DNA from: Micropterus salmoides
Taxonomy: Eukaryota > Chordata > Actinopteri > Centrarchiformes > Centrarchidae
Assembly (NCBI RefSeq): GCF_014851395.1
Contig: NW_024040707.1
Span: 19,028,457 to 19,092,456 of the forward strand
Reading direction: 5' to 3'
Length of the DNA: 64,000 bases
Shown: positions 1-13,735 of the stretch, piece after piece
How positions within the stretch are numbered: position 1 is the stretch's first letter
Layout of the letters: the number at the start of each line of letters is the position of its first letter
Translations under genes and position numbers: made by a program
The notes under the pieces: generated by a model
Seen by the model: only the letters and a program-made list of their open reading frames with translations
Databases searched by the model: none
What the model was told of the DNA's origin: nothing

Positions 1-1139
<1,139 letters not shown>

Positions 1140-3896
1140 GTGGAGACCTCTTGGGTTACAGTCATCACATGCGACCCCAAGCCCCTGCCTCTTTGGTCTC
1201 GGGGGAGGGGGGGTGGGCACGATGGTTTTATCAGGGCTTCCTGCTGAATCCTTCCCTCACCCCCCCAGAAACCAAACGCCCCTCAGAAGAGGTGGACACC
1301 TCGCTGCCCACTTGCTCCTGAACCTTTTAGCGCACATCTTTTTCCACTACTGTTTATCTTGCTTTCGAACAAACAATATCAGTCAAGGTTTTATCATCGA
1401 GCTATCATTTCTTCACCTGTAAACAGTATGCAACTAGAACGGTGTTACATCTGTATGATTTTACTATCTCTAGGCACATGTTGATTTTGTCCAAATTGGA
1501 AATGTGCAACGTGTGACGTTTAATCTTGTGATGTAAATGCCTCTCAGACAATTCAATGGATATTTTTCTAAGTACAAAAATATATCTAGCATGAAACTGT
1601 CAGGAATTAGCAAAATCCTGTACATCCCTCTTAGTAAGGTGTGTGAGCTGTGAAATAGCTTCTCACTGGTATCCCCATTTAGGCCTGTGAAAGCACAGAG
1701 TTGTAGAGGGAGTAGTGGGACAAACCACAGTGAGAGCTATTACATAGAGAGCGGTTCTCGTGGTCTCAGTGGTGATAAGAGCAGGCATAAGAGCTCTGAG
1801 CACAGGCTGCCGTGCAGACAGCAGTCTAGACTATTTCAACCTGCATGGATTCTTAGTGCATGGTTGTGTAGCTCTGGACAGCACTGCTCCGCAGGCTTTC
1901 AGTGGACTAAGTGGAGGTGGCTGAAAACGCTGTGGTACAAAATGAAATGAGGACACACAAAAATAAATGGAAGTTTAGTCTTTAGTTCTTCTGGTGTCTC
2001 TGCTGTCACAGCTGGAGTCTATTTTAAAATACTATATTGTGTTGGGACAGACACATTTTAATAGATGACAAAAGACGCATTCGTTGTGACCAGGAGCATA
2101 AACACAAATAGTTCAATGCTGAGCTGTCGAGTGTTATTTATGAAGCTGTGGCTGGTTTTTGATGCCAGTCAAAGTGTTAGGAGGTATATTTAAAAGCATA
2201 GGATCACGTCTACCTAAGTCAGGCTGACTGCGATTTGGAAAATGTGGTTTGTAGATTAGAGAAGATTTGTAGCATTGCGTTGTTGAGAGCTTTTCAACAA
2301 TTCTCTAATGGTATGCAGTTTTGAAAAATGCCTTTCATATCATGTTCCCAAAAGTTATTGAGAATATTTTGACTACTGTAATATGCCTGTGGATATATCT
2401 CGTTTGCAACAATCCAATGTAGCACTCCCAACTTGACTCTACTCTTCCAAGATGACGCTAGTTTTTTTTGTCGTACACTCATGTTGATCTAGTGACCTCC
2501 AATAAGCAGCACTTACTGTAGGTTACAGTGACTACGGAGCAAAAATTGGACCCTTTTCTGAGCTTAAATCTTTGGCTTCATGGTTATATTTCTGTGCAGC
2601 ATTGATCTCTGTGCTTCAAACCATAAAGCAATAAGGATTTAAGTGCTTGTGATGCAAGGTAACCTGTATGGCAATAAAGATGCAGCTTTGTGATTACTGT
2701 CATGCTATAACGCTCCATGGACATCCACGTTATAGACTGGAACCATCTCTGCTGTACAAAGAGGCTGCTTATCTGTGTTTGCCCCTCCTCCTCCATGTAA
2801 GTTGCCACTGGTATATAGAACAATCACCCCTATGAAATAGAGTATGTGGAAAAAGAGCAAACAACACTCTCTGAGTTGGAGATGCTAGAATATGTTTTAC
2901 CAAATCATAATAAAAAGTATTGAGGCAGTAGGACTTAAATTAACTGCTCGAGGGAGTGCAGTGCAGTGTATGTTTTTAAAATTGGAAACATTCAAAAGTC
3001 TAACAGTCATCTTGTAAAAAGGGCTAGTGTGTGGAAAAAAGGAAATTATGTGGAACTAAGCAGAACAAGTAATGAAAAAGCACAGGCTGGCCCTGTCCAA
3101 AGAAAGCTATTTTTCATATTTTGTTTTTATGATTGCTGTGATTTTGTTTTTTCTGGGGTTTTTTTGTTTTTTTTTGCTGCTGTTTTTTGGTATTTAAAGC
3201 ATGATGTGAGTCCCGCTGTTGTTTTAGAAATATCTCACTGAGATGGTTGTAGCGTCTTTATGGAGCTGTGAGCTGCCCCCGATAGTCGGAGGAACTTTAA
3301 GTGGTGATTTGCACAAAGGCTTCCAGTTCATGGTCGTACACCAAATTCCTCGGCATTGCCTAGCAACAAGTCAGTGTAGGAACCAGAAACTGGCTCTTGG
3401 GTTGGTTGTGTGGACAGAGAGGGTTGGCTCACAAGCAGACATCCTCACATCCATTATTACAGCTTCAGTATGCATTTATTGCAAGGCTTGTTCAAAAAAT
3501 AATTTGTTGAGATATATATAAAATATAATTTTTGGGGTTGGGGAGCTGATTCCAGGCCCTCTGAAGATGAGATAGATGGGTGGCTCACAGACCTTGTCAG
3601 TTAATATGCAGCCTTTGTGTTGTAGTCAGTGTGTGGTACAATGGTGCAGTCAAACTCCTACGCATGTCCTATTGAAGTTGTATGATTGTACATACTGTCT
3701 CTTGTTTTATAATCATTGTAAGACATCTTCAAGGATGTCACATGAAAATATTGTTGTTGATGTGAATATTTATTTGGCAGCTTTTTTTTTTGCCTTTTTT
3801 GATTGACATGTACATTTGTTTAAAATCTATTTTGAAAACTTGACTTTTTTTCTTTTGTTTTTTGCTGTGTTAAATAAAGCTTGCCCTGTTCGGCAC
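1140..3896 (+). other. Probable 3' UTR of rnd1
   Basis: About 2.75 kb follows the rnd1 stop without a recognisable coding exon on either strand; the short open frames lack family features. It is AT-rich with T-rich tracts near 3110-3190 and 3780-3860. An AATAAA at 3873-3878 followed by a GT/T-rich stretch is a good candidate polyadenylation site. A second AATAAA at 1962-1967 could give a shorter transcript. The extent of the UTR is inferred, not observed. Confidence 0.5.
3873..3878 (+). promoter_or_regulatory. Candidate poly(A) signal of rnd1
   Basis: A canonical AATAAA on the + strand is followed within about 30 bases by T/G-rich sequence (TTGTCATTCTCTTGTC). It lies in a plausible place for the end of the rnd1 transcript. 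Transcript data are needed to prove use. Confidence 0.5.
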
Positions 3897-4051
3897 CCTT
3901 GACTTGTCATTCTCTTGTCATTTACTGCAAAAGTTAAATCTTTAACCGTATGTTACTGAAAAAACGTTTCTTTGATATATACCCAGGTTCACAGTGTTAT
4001 CATAAATGATCAGAATAAGTAGTCAAATATTTACTGGTGGTGAGATTAATT

Positions 4052-4782
4052 GACCCTTCGCTAAGCCATGCCCCCCTTAGTTACTGTTACTAACAGTACA
4101 ACAAACTGATGGACCTGTCAGACTTTTATCATGGCACTGCCACTGTCTATTACTGCACACCCCGAAGAAATATTGTCAAATTTGTTGGAAAAATTGATCT
4201 CAGAAAGAAGCAGAAAGTTCTGCAGTTGCATTACACATTTGAAGGTTGTATTCAGGCTGTCAAACTGACGTGAAAAAAATTAAAGATAGAAGCTAAACCT
4301 ACCAGTCACACAGTGAAAGTGAACCACCGCATCCCCTGACGATTGAGACGAAAGACAACGATATTAAGGATCAACACTGTTCCTGGGTAGGTCTCCATTC
4401 ACTATTACAATCATTAAAATGCAAAAGCAGTAGGTTTATATAGCTAGCGTTAGCCAGAGCCCTCTGGCTTTAGCTAACTAACATTACATTAGAAACAATC
4501 CACAGCCTACATTTTCTGGATTTATTTTAGGGTTTGGAAAGAGAATAAATGATACTTCTCCTTTCAACCTCTCTGGTTAGCGAATGTAAATATTACAAGT
4601 GGCCCAGGAACAGTGTTTCACCAAATCTTAGCAAAATACAGCAAAAAAAGCTAGTAAACGACTCCTTTTGCATTAAAGTCAGTGGAGCGCAGCCATAAAA
4701 GTGTCGGACCTCAGTTGGAGCGAGTCCTATACTGCGCTGTGATTGGCCAGCTGCGTATCCGGGCGTGGCTTAGCGAAGGGTC
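4052..4782. mobile_element. 731-bp non-autonomous DNA transposon with long TIRs
   Basis: The ends are near-perfect inverted repeats of about 20 bases: GACCCTTCGCTAAGCCATGC at the left, and at the right the complement of GACCCTTCGCTAAGCCACGC. AATT flanks both ends (4048-4051 and 4783-4786). Because AATT is its own complement, I cannot tell whether it is a target duplication or the tip of the inverted repeat. The interior has no intact transposase frame. The superfamily is not assigned. Confidence 0.8.
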
Positions 4783-6287
4783 AATTATCTATTTGTTTAT
4801 ATCTGTACATATCAGAGAGACTCGAGTTTAAGACTCTGACTTTAGTCCGACTTAAGTCGCACACACAGTGACTTCAGACTCAACTTGAGACTCGAGGTGC
4901 AGGACTCGTGAACAATGTTTTTTTTTTAGGAAATGTCTGATGAGCTTGCTGTTATTCTCGCCCTTGCTTTACCTACGTAACACATAGTAGCCTATCTGCT
5001 GCACACGGCCACACATGAGAGAGGACAACAAACACGATCAACTGCTGTGCCATTCATCATAAACTTTGGCTTTAAAACTTAATACAAAAGGCCCAAACAA
5101 AGAAGCGCTGAACGCAAAATAGGTTAGTAACCTGTGGTGAGTACACTTGTTTAGCTCAGCATTGGCTATCTAACGTTAGCTTGCTTCTTGCTTTAGCTAC
5201 GACCTACGGGAGGTTAACTCCCGACTGTTGTTCGTCATGAAAAGATGGATGAGTGTTTGTTTACTTGCCAAATTTGTGGAGGTCGATTAATGTAATCATT
5301 TACGTCCTGCTGGCTGCCATCACGTTAATTATTAACACTGGCTGCAAACAGGTTACAGGGTAATTGTTGATCATGTAACGTTACAGTTTTATTTAACATT
5401 AGTTAACATTACACTGGGTTTGAGAATGTGTTGACTTAGAGTAGTTAATAAGCTGTCATTAATTGCATTGCACATTACATGTTTGTGCTCTGTTAGTGAA
5501 AAACAGGTTACAGTTACAGAATTCCTTATAACTATGCAGTGTTATAAGCAGCCCGGATTGAACGCAGCAGGTGATACAACCATGAGTGACTTGAAATTTG
5601 ACTTGGACTCTAGCTCAAAGACTTTTGAGCTTCTCTGGTACATATCAAGTCTTTTCAAAATATATTTATACACAAAATATCTCTTCAAGTACACCAACTT
5701 TAGAAATTCAGAGTAGTGTCTGTATTATTTAATGCTGTAAACACAGCATTTTGCATTTGGCTATTGAGATGCCACTTACAGTAACACGGCTTTGACTGTC
5801 CTCCAGTTCTCTCTCTCTCTTCAGGTTTTATACACATCATTATGATATGCTGATATTGATTTATACTTTCATTAAAATCACATGGCCTTCAAAAAGCTTT
5901 ACACATGTTTAAAAAATGCCCATCTAGTGCTTTAATTTTTCCGATCAAATACTTGTGAAAGTGTTATAATGAAAGTGAACAGATGTCTCCAGTAATGTCT
6001 CACTTCAATCATCTCTGTAGGAAGTGAGGTGCTTATCTTTTCCGCTCTATCAGTGCTAATAATTCCTTTAACAGGCTCTGTGTCACTGCAGGCATGCAGA
6101 GCATGTTCCAATAAGGATAGAGCAAATTTAGATCATGAAGGATGGGGGATTACTATCATTTTCTATTACTTCAACCCTGCACTAAGATCTTAGTCACTAA
6201 TGATCAGTGAAGTATTATCACAGACTCTGCTTAATGGAACAATAAACCAAGTGGCATGTTAATTTTGATTAATTTTGAAGGTAGTAA

Positions 6288-6290
<3 letters not shown>

Positions 6291-6347
<57 letters not shown>

Positions 6348-6348
6348 C
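6291..6348. repeat. (GATA)n microsatellite
   Basis: About 14 tandem copies of the tetranucleotide GATA/TAGA without interruption, in intergenic DNA. Confidence 0.97.
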
Positions 6349-9300
6349 AAGCACTTGGCACACATTCATCCTTGCAGATTGTTGGAAATCTTCAAAATCT
6401 CTGTCTATTCTGAAGATGCACAAAGCTGCTTCTCTCATCTGTCTTCAAACACACCACATCTGGTCGCTGCCAGCTGCAGAGGTGTCTGAAACTGGCCTGA
6501 TGCCACAGAATGTGGCAGAGGTGCCACCAGGCCAACCAGCCCATGAGCCCTCACCTTGCCTCTTCTTCCAGTGCTACAAGTGCTGTCTGCAAAGCAGAGT
6601 AGGCAGTGGAAGAGAACTAAGGTAATATTTTAAAAAGGGCAAACATATCGTCAACCAGTTTCTTATTTACACATCCAGCACATATGGAGCAGCATTAGCT
6701 TTCGGTTGGAGTTGTTTTTTTGTCCACCCGATTTGAATCCACTTTCTTTTATCTCTGTTTTGCTCTCCACAAACTCCTGAGTGAAACATCTGAATCTTTA
6801 TCTACTAAATGCTCCACTGTGTTGACCAGCTAGTAGTTAACTGTGTCCATCTGCTGTTTGGTGCTGAGCAGGTAATGTACAGTGGGTTTTGTTGGAAATT
6901 ACTTTTGGCAAAAACACCAAAAGAGATTTATTATATGGTAATACAATCAAAAGATATTTATTTTATGGTAATATAAATATAAACAGAAAAGGGCACCATT
7001 ATTGCAAATAAATTTAGACTTCTGGGAGAAGCTGTGCTTCAGTATGACACCAAATTATGTGGTAAGGCAAACGTTTTGCTCATGTTCTTTTTACTCATAT
7101 AGTGTCGTGCTGAACACCTAAACTTTTACAGGTAACACAGTAACCGATCATCCAAGATGTGTTTTCAACCTATTCTCATCCAAATGCACTGAAACATTAA
7201 GAAACTGGTGTGAGGACGACAAACCTGAGCAGTCCCCAGTTTGGAACTCATACAACAAATCTCTTGCTGCTTTTTTCTAAAAAAAAAAAAAAAAAAACAC
7301 TGCTGCTAAAAACAAAATGAATCATGGGATGTCAGTGGGGTGGATGCAGGAGCACCTGAGGTAGTGGCTGACATTGTACACATGCAGGCACACACACTGG
7401 GTGTGAGGACATGTAAATGGGCCACATACGCTGCTAGTCGTAGTAAATTAGGACAACATCTGGACAGGCACGGAGAGTTCAATTGCCCACTCAGCTGTGG
7501 CTTGTACCTCGAGGGCTCGGTTAAGGAAAAGTGGCATCATGGCACAGTCCAGTGAGCTTTTAGGATCAACCCGGCCATTTTGTTAAGACTTTGCCATACA
7601 CAGCCACCTTAGAAAAGTTCTTTGTCTCCAACACAAACATGGGGTCACTTTGACCCAGGATTACTGTGTTGCCATGGACAAAAGCTGGAGAGAGAGAGGG
7701 CATTTTACCCACACAAAGCTAATTTAACAGGCTGTAAAACACAGTTGATTGATTCTGATTCACACACATGTTTAACTAATCTGAATATCAATCCACATCC
7801 ACATCGCAAAATGAACATCATTATCTCCCTGGTGACATTTAAATCCATTCATTAAAATCTAGATTGATGATGGAAGATGCACAAATAGGCGTTCTCCTTT
7901 TCATTGTAGTTATAGTGATTGTATTCTAGTTTAAAAGTATGTGCGACCAAAAACAAAAAAGAAAGAAAAAATAGAATTGGGACCTGACATCTTAGTAGAA
8001 TGAGTCAGTGTTCAGGCTGGACTATACATTTTTTAGCAGATCTGGATGCCGATGTACAAAGGGTGATGCAGCACTGAGTGGACAGCCCTCAGTGCTGTTG
8101 TGTAATTTTATCATCATGCTCTGGGTCCTCGGGGTGGAAGGACGCAACAACACAACAGCACAGTCCAGAGCTAACCTGCCACTTTATGCTCCCAGTTTGT
8201 GTGCTGGCAGATTAAAATCTTCCATGTTGTCATCTTGAAAATAAAACTGATCTTATGAATGTCACAGCGATCCATCCACACGCATCTGTGCAGATATGCG
8301 CTAATCTTTGATTAGTGATGAGGTGTGATGAGGTGTCGGGTCCTGCAGTGTGTGCTCCCTCTCCCTCTCTCTCTCACTCTCACTCAGACACACAGACACC
8401 AGATTCTCTGCCTCTGCCGCAGTGCAGGGCAGGGCCAGAATATCCAAACCCATCAATTCCCAATTCAGCCTGTTTTGCTCTCAAAAAAGGGTTAGTATAA
8501 TAGGATTTAATGCGACATGATCACCGCATTCCTATTATGCCCTTTATCCTCACAATCTCATTACAATGTTACAATGTTGTTCTTTTCAGATTCACTAGCT
8601 CACAAATAATGGACTGAGGTTTAGAGATGAGTGTCCATGTATTTATTAGAAACCCAACATATTCTCTTTACAGTATATCATTATTTTACTTGTTGATAAC
8701 TCTAATAAAATCCTCACTTTACAAACACATCAGCTCTATCGTCACTTTACAGGCAGCACCAGTAACTGTCCACCTGAACAGATCTTCCCTCTGTATCTTC
8801 AGTACCAGCTGGGACTAAAAACTATGTTGCAGCTCCTCCACCAGCCCCACCTCTCTGTGTGACCCCTGACCCTAAACTCCCGCCTGTGGCTAAACCTACG
8901 GCTCCCCTAGTGCTCTCTCTTGACCTTGTGTTTCCCTGGCAGCGCCACCAATGAGCTATTGTTTAATGTTCCCTGTGGCCACAGTGGGAAAGCACAATTT
9001 GTTCCTCTGAAACCGAATGTTGTTTTTTAAAAAAGGAATAGAGAAATCGTTGTGTTGTTTTGGGGTACATCATTATTCTTTAACCAGGGTGGGCCAGAAA
9101 CGTGACACAAGTCATGCAAATTGGTTGTGTTTCTTCGGTTTATTCTAATCCTTATACGCTGTTTGTGTTTGCGAGCATTGCCTGTGTTAAATGTTTACTT
9201 GCTCGTGTTTGCCAAATGAGCAAATTTCCTCTTCTTGTTTAATCTTGTTTACATTAAATGGCAAGTATTTGTCGGTAGAAAATCCAAACGTGTACATTTT

Positions 9301-12300
9301 AGTCTTGTTCATATTATAAAAGGGATGTCATGTTGTGCATGACTTAGCATAAGGCCCCCTGTACCAATTTTTAGTGCTTTATGCATGATATATATGTTTT
9401 AATTTGAACATAAGATGACAGCAGATGAAAGGTCCAGTGCCATACATCAAATGTTTGTTTAATTTTGTAAATAATTCATTACAAATAAACAATAATAATA
9501 AATGTCCCTGTATATTTAGGTGCATGTTTGTGTCGTAGGTTGTGTTTGCAACTCTATTGTACATGTTTTATACAGAGGATGTTCTCCATGGTGAGTGCAC
9601 CAAACCAAACTGTACATCCAAAACATAAACACAGTAGACAAACACACTATTCACATGCTCTGTGCCCCTCCTTTGTGATCACTGGGCAACCACACACAAA
9701 GACAGAGGCGTGCTCTGCTGTGCACAATGTAACACTATCTGAGCACGAGAGGGTGAGGAGGAGCACTGCTCTGTACCCTCAACACACACAAACACACACA
9801 GAGAAACACACACACAGTGGATTTGGCTACGGGCCACATCCTGCGTGTGTCTGCACAAGCCAAATTAACATGGAAACATCAAGTACAGCGGCCATAAGCG
9901 CCGTCCCCTCAGCTGCACCAGTGGAGAAATGAGCAGGGCCCAATGCTTTGTCCTTCATGCTGATTAAAATTCTAGATTAGGTCAGCTGCAGCCGACTGAG
10001 AGCACAGCAGTGATAATTACTCCATAATTACACCTAAATACACATTGTGTCTCTGCCATGTTTCACCACCATCATTTTACTTTTTTTTTACTCAGTGGTC
10101 AGGTGCAAAAGCACTGCTTCAATTGCACACATCAAAGTGCGGAACCCATTTCTGGCAGCCTAAATTGATGAATGCTCCATAACGCACATCAACCATCAAA
10201 AGGACCAGTGCATTCCTCCAAACAGAGCACCTCTCCCTCAGTGATCAGCATGCATGCATGTGCGCAACTGTTATCCCTGAGGTCCTTGCAGCTATGAGAG
10301 AAGTCTTAGTAGTGGGGGGAAGGATGGGAGACACACAAAAGGAAGGCCGAGGCTACTGCAGGAAGCACTCTATTCATTTTTTTCTCTGCCACTCCTCTTT
10401 AGGGAACCATGGCTACAGGCGGGAGCATGTGCCTTTAGTGGTTTGAGAGTGAGGTGTGCGTAAGGCTTAGTCCGGGTGCACGCAGGACCAGAGAGCCCTC
10501 CTACTGAGCAATAAGTCTCCTGTTCACGCCCGGGGGGGGTTGGGAGCAAAGAAATAAGGAGATGGGGAGTGAGCAAAGGCCGGGAAGAGGGCAGAATTTC
10601 CTATCTTGAATAGCTCGATAGATTTTAAGTCAGAACCTCATCTCAATTTTACTTCAAAATGAAGTGGACTGTGAAGATAGAAAGGCTATATGTTTGACAT
10701 GCTGCAACAGATACGGACACTGGAGTGTTAAAGGGGGGGGGGGGGGGGCTGGATCTAAGAGAGACGCTGAGCTGAGCAATGACATTGATCCTTAGTGACA
10801 GGGGAGCTGTAAAAGCACTGAGAATACACACACTGGAGGGATGTTCTTGCATGTACATACTCAAAGGGGGAACTGAAGCATAGAGCCAATGCGGATTACA
10901 TAAGCACTGCATTGGGAAGAGGTCTTTGCTGGCAGGAAAAATCCACAGAAAACTGAAACGAGCCAAGTTGCACCAAAGATGTGAGGATCAAACAGAGAAC
11001 TTATGAGGAAACACAACAGAGGCTTATATGGCCTTCCTGACAAGGCAAGCAAGGCTTTGTTATCAGTGTAATTACTTAACTGGCATTTGATGTGCTGATC
11101 TGCAACAATGCCAGTGCAGGGATATGTTGTCATGACAACAGGTAGCACATCTGTGATAAAAGCATGTTTCCTACGTTTTTTTATAGACGAATAAAGGGAG
11201 CAGACGTACATTGCATGGGTTTTTGAAGGAGACAGTAGAGCTGGTGCAGGTGCTTTTTTTTTTTAAAGAAAATGTCGGTCCAGTTTTACCAAACTAACTG
11301 CAGTGGGCATCTTCTTGTCTTACTGTATGACAGAGGTGTCAAAAGCCTGCAGATTTACAGGATGGACCTCAGTCACACCAGTATTTTTGGCAGCACGTGC
11401 AGGACAGATACTGGAGCAACACCATGATACATGTGAGACAGTTGATGAACTCGGTAAAAATGAATCCTGCATACCAAAGTCTGGGTGGCTATGGCTCTAA
11501 GCTCACTGCCAACCTGGACATCCATGCAGCCTCCACTCAAGGGAGAGGAACACAATTAGAAGACATTCATCTTTATGCTGGTGTTTAGAAGGTCATGACA
11601 TTTCTAACTATCTAACCGTCTTTGGAACTGTCACACCTGCGCCAGCATCTGCCACCATTCACTTGCCCGTCTTTTATTTATCGTAAAATTATGCAAATGA
11701 AAAATTCAGCAATGTGTTACACAACAATGAAACTTCGCTATGACCTCCTGCAGATTTACAGGTCAGAGAGACCAGCCGACTGCAAAGTGCAACAGCAGTG
11801 GTGCGCGGTTTCATGATATAAATCGGACACCAAATGTTTTTATTCTGCATTCTTTATTTAACTCATGGATTACCTGTTGTCACCTTTCAACTTGTGTCCA
11901 TGCATAAAATATTTTGAAATAACCTCTTTGGGACTGTGAGATGTCTTCGCTACATGTTTCAGCTCATTGAATCCGGTTGTGAATCTATGGCACTAAAGAT
12001 TAAAATTGAACTGCATAAGATGTATTGTTCTTAAAGAGAGAGGTTGAAAAGAGAAAAATATTTTAGAGATTAAGGACAGTGCTCATCAATGATCCTGTTT
12101 GATGTGCCTATCTTTCCATTACTTTCTCTCTCCTCATTACACAACTATACAAGCCCTGATGGCCTTCATAAATAAAGCCAGGTTCTCTCTTTGGGTGTGC
12201 ACCCTTACCTTTAAAAGGTGGAAAACAAAGTACTTTGAGATAAATTAGATGGACTAATCAATGCATGGTCTAGATACTGGAATGCAGTCTGTTACTATGC

Positions 12301-13589
12301 AACACATCAGCTCCAAAGATATTCCCGTGGAGGATTTTCATCCGCCCTCTGTCTGTGTCCTCCCTCCCAAAGCTGTTTCTTCTTTTTCCTCTGTTTCTTC
12401 TTCCTCTTCCCTTTGACTCGTATACTCTAGGCTTTTGATTCACAGCTGCTTGGGGGGGCGTCTTTGATAAGTAAATATGCATTTTTTCCCAGTTGCTATC
12501 CTTCCTGCCTTGATGCTGACTGTGGAAGGCTTAGAGGCCCCTTTGTGACAGGAATCAGTATGCTACACTGATAATATTTAAATGTCCACTCTCTCCCTAG
12601 TCTTCATCTTCCTCTAATTATGAAGATGACTTTTGATGTTTTAAAGAGCTCTTGTGTCGAGACCAAATATTCATAGATCTACAATGTGTTTAACTAATGT
12701 GTTACATCATATTACTGTACAATATCCTCTTACTTCATAATTGTTTTGTTATATTTGGTTTAAAAAAACAATATTTTCAATCTTCAAATTCTGAAATTAA
12801 GCATTAATTAATTTTGCTGTTGATATAGATATATACAGTATGTATTTCCCCAATGATAAGCTTTAAGCTTCTCTCAAGATTCCCTTATCATTTTGGATTT
12901 GTGAGAGGTAGGCCATATTCGCTGGTAATTTCAGAAATTTTACAGTCTGTTTCTACACGAGGTAGCATAACCTGACCAATCTTTTTTTCTGAAAAAGGGA
13001 TACAGTTGGGCTATGAATATGAAACTGTATCTTATGAGTCACATTGGCTTATGTTTCGAGAACACACTGTAGCAGGAATGGTTACTCACACAACATTCTT
13101 GCTATAATTATCTGAAATGATTAAGCTTTCTGTTTACTCTCATAACTCAAAGCCCAAACTGCTGAGTGAGTTGTTTGTTGCCACAAGGTGCAGCTGTTCC
13201 ATTTGCTAATTGTAAGAACTCCTGCTTAGCCCTCTGGTAGTGTGGCGTCTCAACACATCACACTGCAACAAACCACAGGTGAGGCAAGGTGCCCGGCTTC
13301 ATAACCGCAAGAATTCTCCCTCCTTCACACACTTAACCTTGAGACATGTAAAAACCACTGGTCAGAGACTGGTATTCCTTGTCTGATAGTTCTGCACTTT
13401 GCACAGCAATATACAATCTACAATTGTGCTAGCATTTTTCTTGAGCTTGTCTGTATTTATATTTACACAGTATATTCAATGTGAATCCTTAAAAGCTCAT
13501 ACCTGAGCTCAATTGTTTATATAATAATGATGCTTTTTCTGTGAAGTGTGCAATTTGGCAATTCTTTTGAAAACAAGTGGTTGAAACCA

Positions 13590-13735
13590 ATTCAAGGTAT
13601 CAAGGTTCATTTATTTGTCATTTTACAACACAGGGTTGCACAATGAAATGTTTTAGCCTCTTCATGCTAGACACACATACAACATACAGTATACACAAAA
13701 ATATCAAAATACAATAAAATTAAAAAGAAATGGTG
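13590..13735 (-). repeat. Probable LINE 3'-tail fragment, minus strand
   Basis: Read on the - strand, this stretch contains TTTCATTGTGCAACCC, then AATGACAAATAAATGAACC, then short CCTTGAT/CCTTGAA repeats. This matches the general pattern of fish LINE 3' ends (ATTTCATTGT...AATGACAATAAA followed by a short tandem tail). The fragment is short and decayed, so the family is uncertain. Confidence 0.4.

Noticed and set aside
11346..11762. Repeated string CTGCAGATTTACAGG at about 11347 and 11749.
   Set aside because: Fifteen identical bases can occur by chance in 64 kb, and the flanks do not align.
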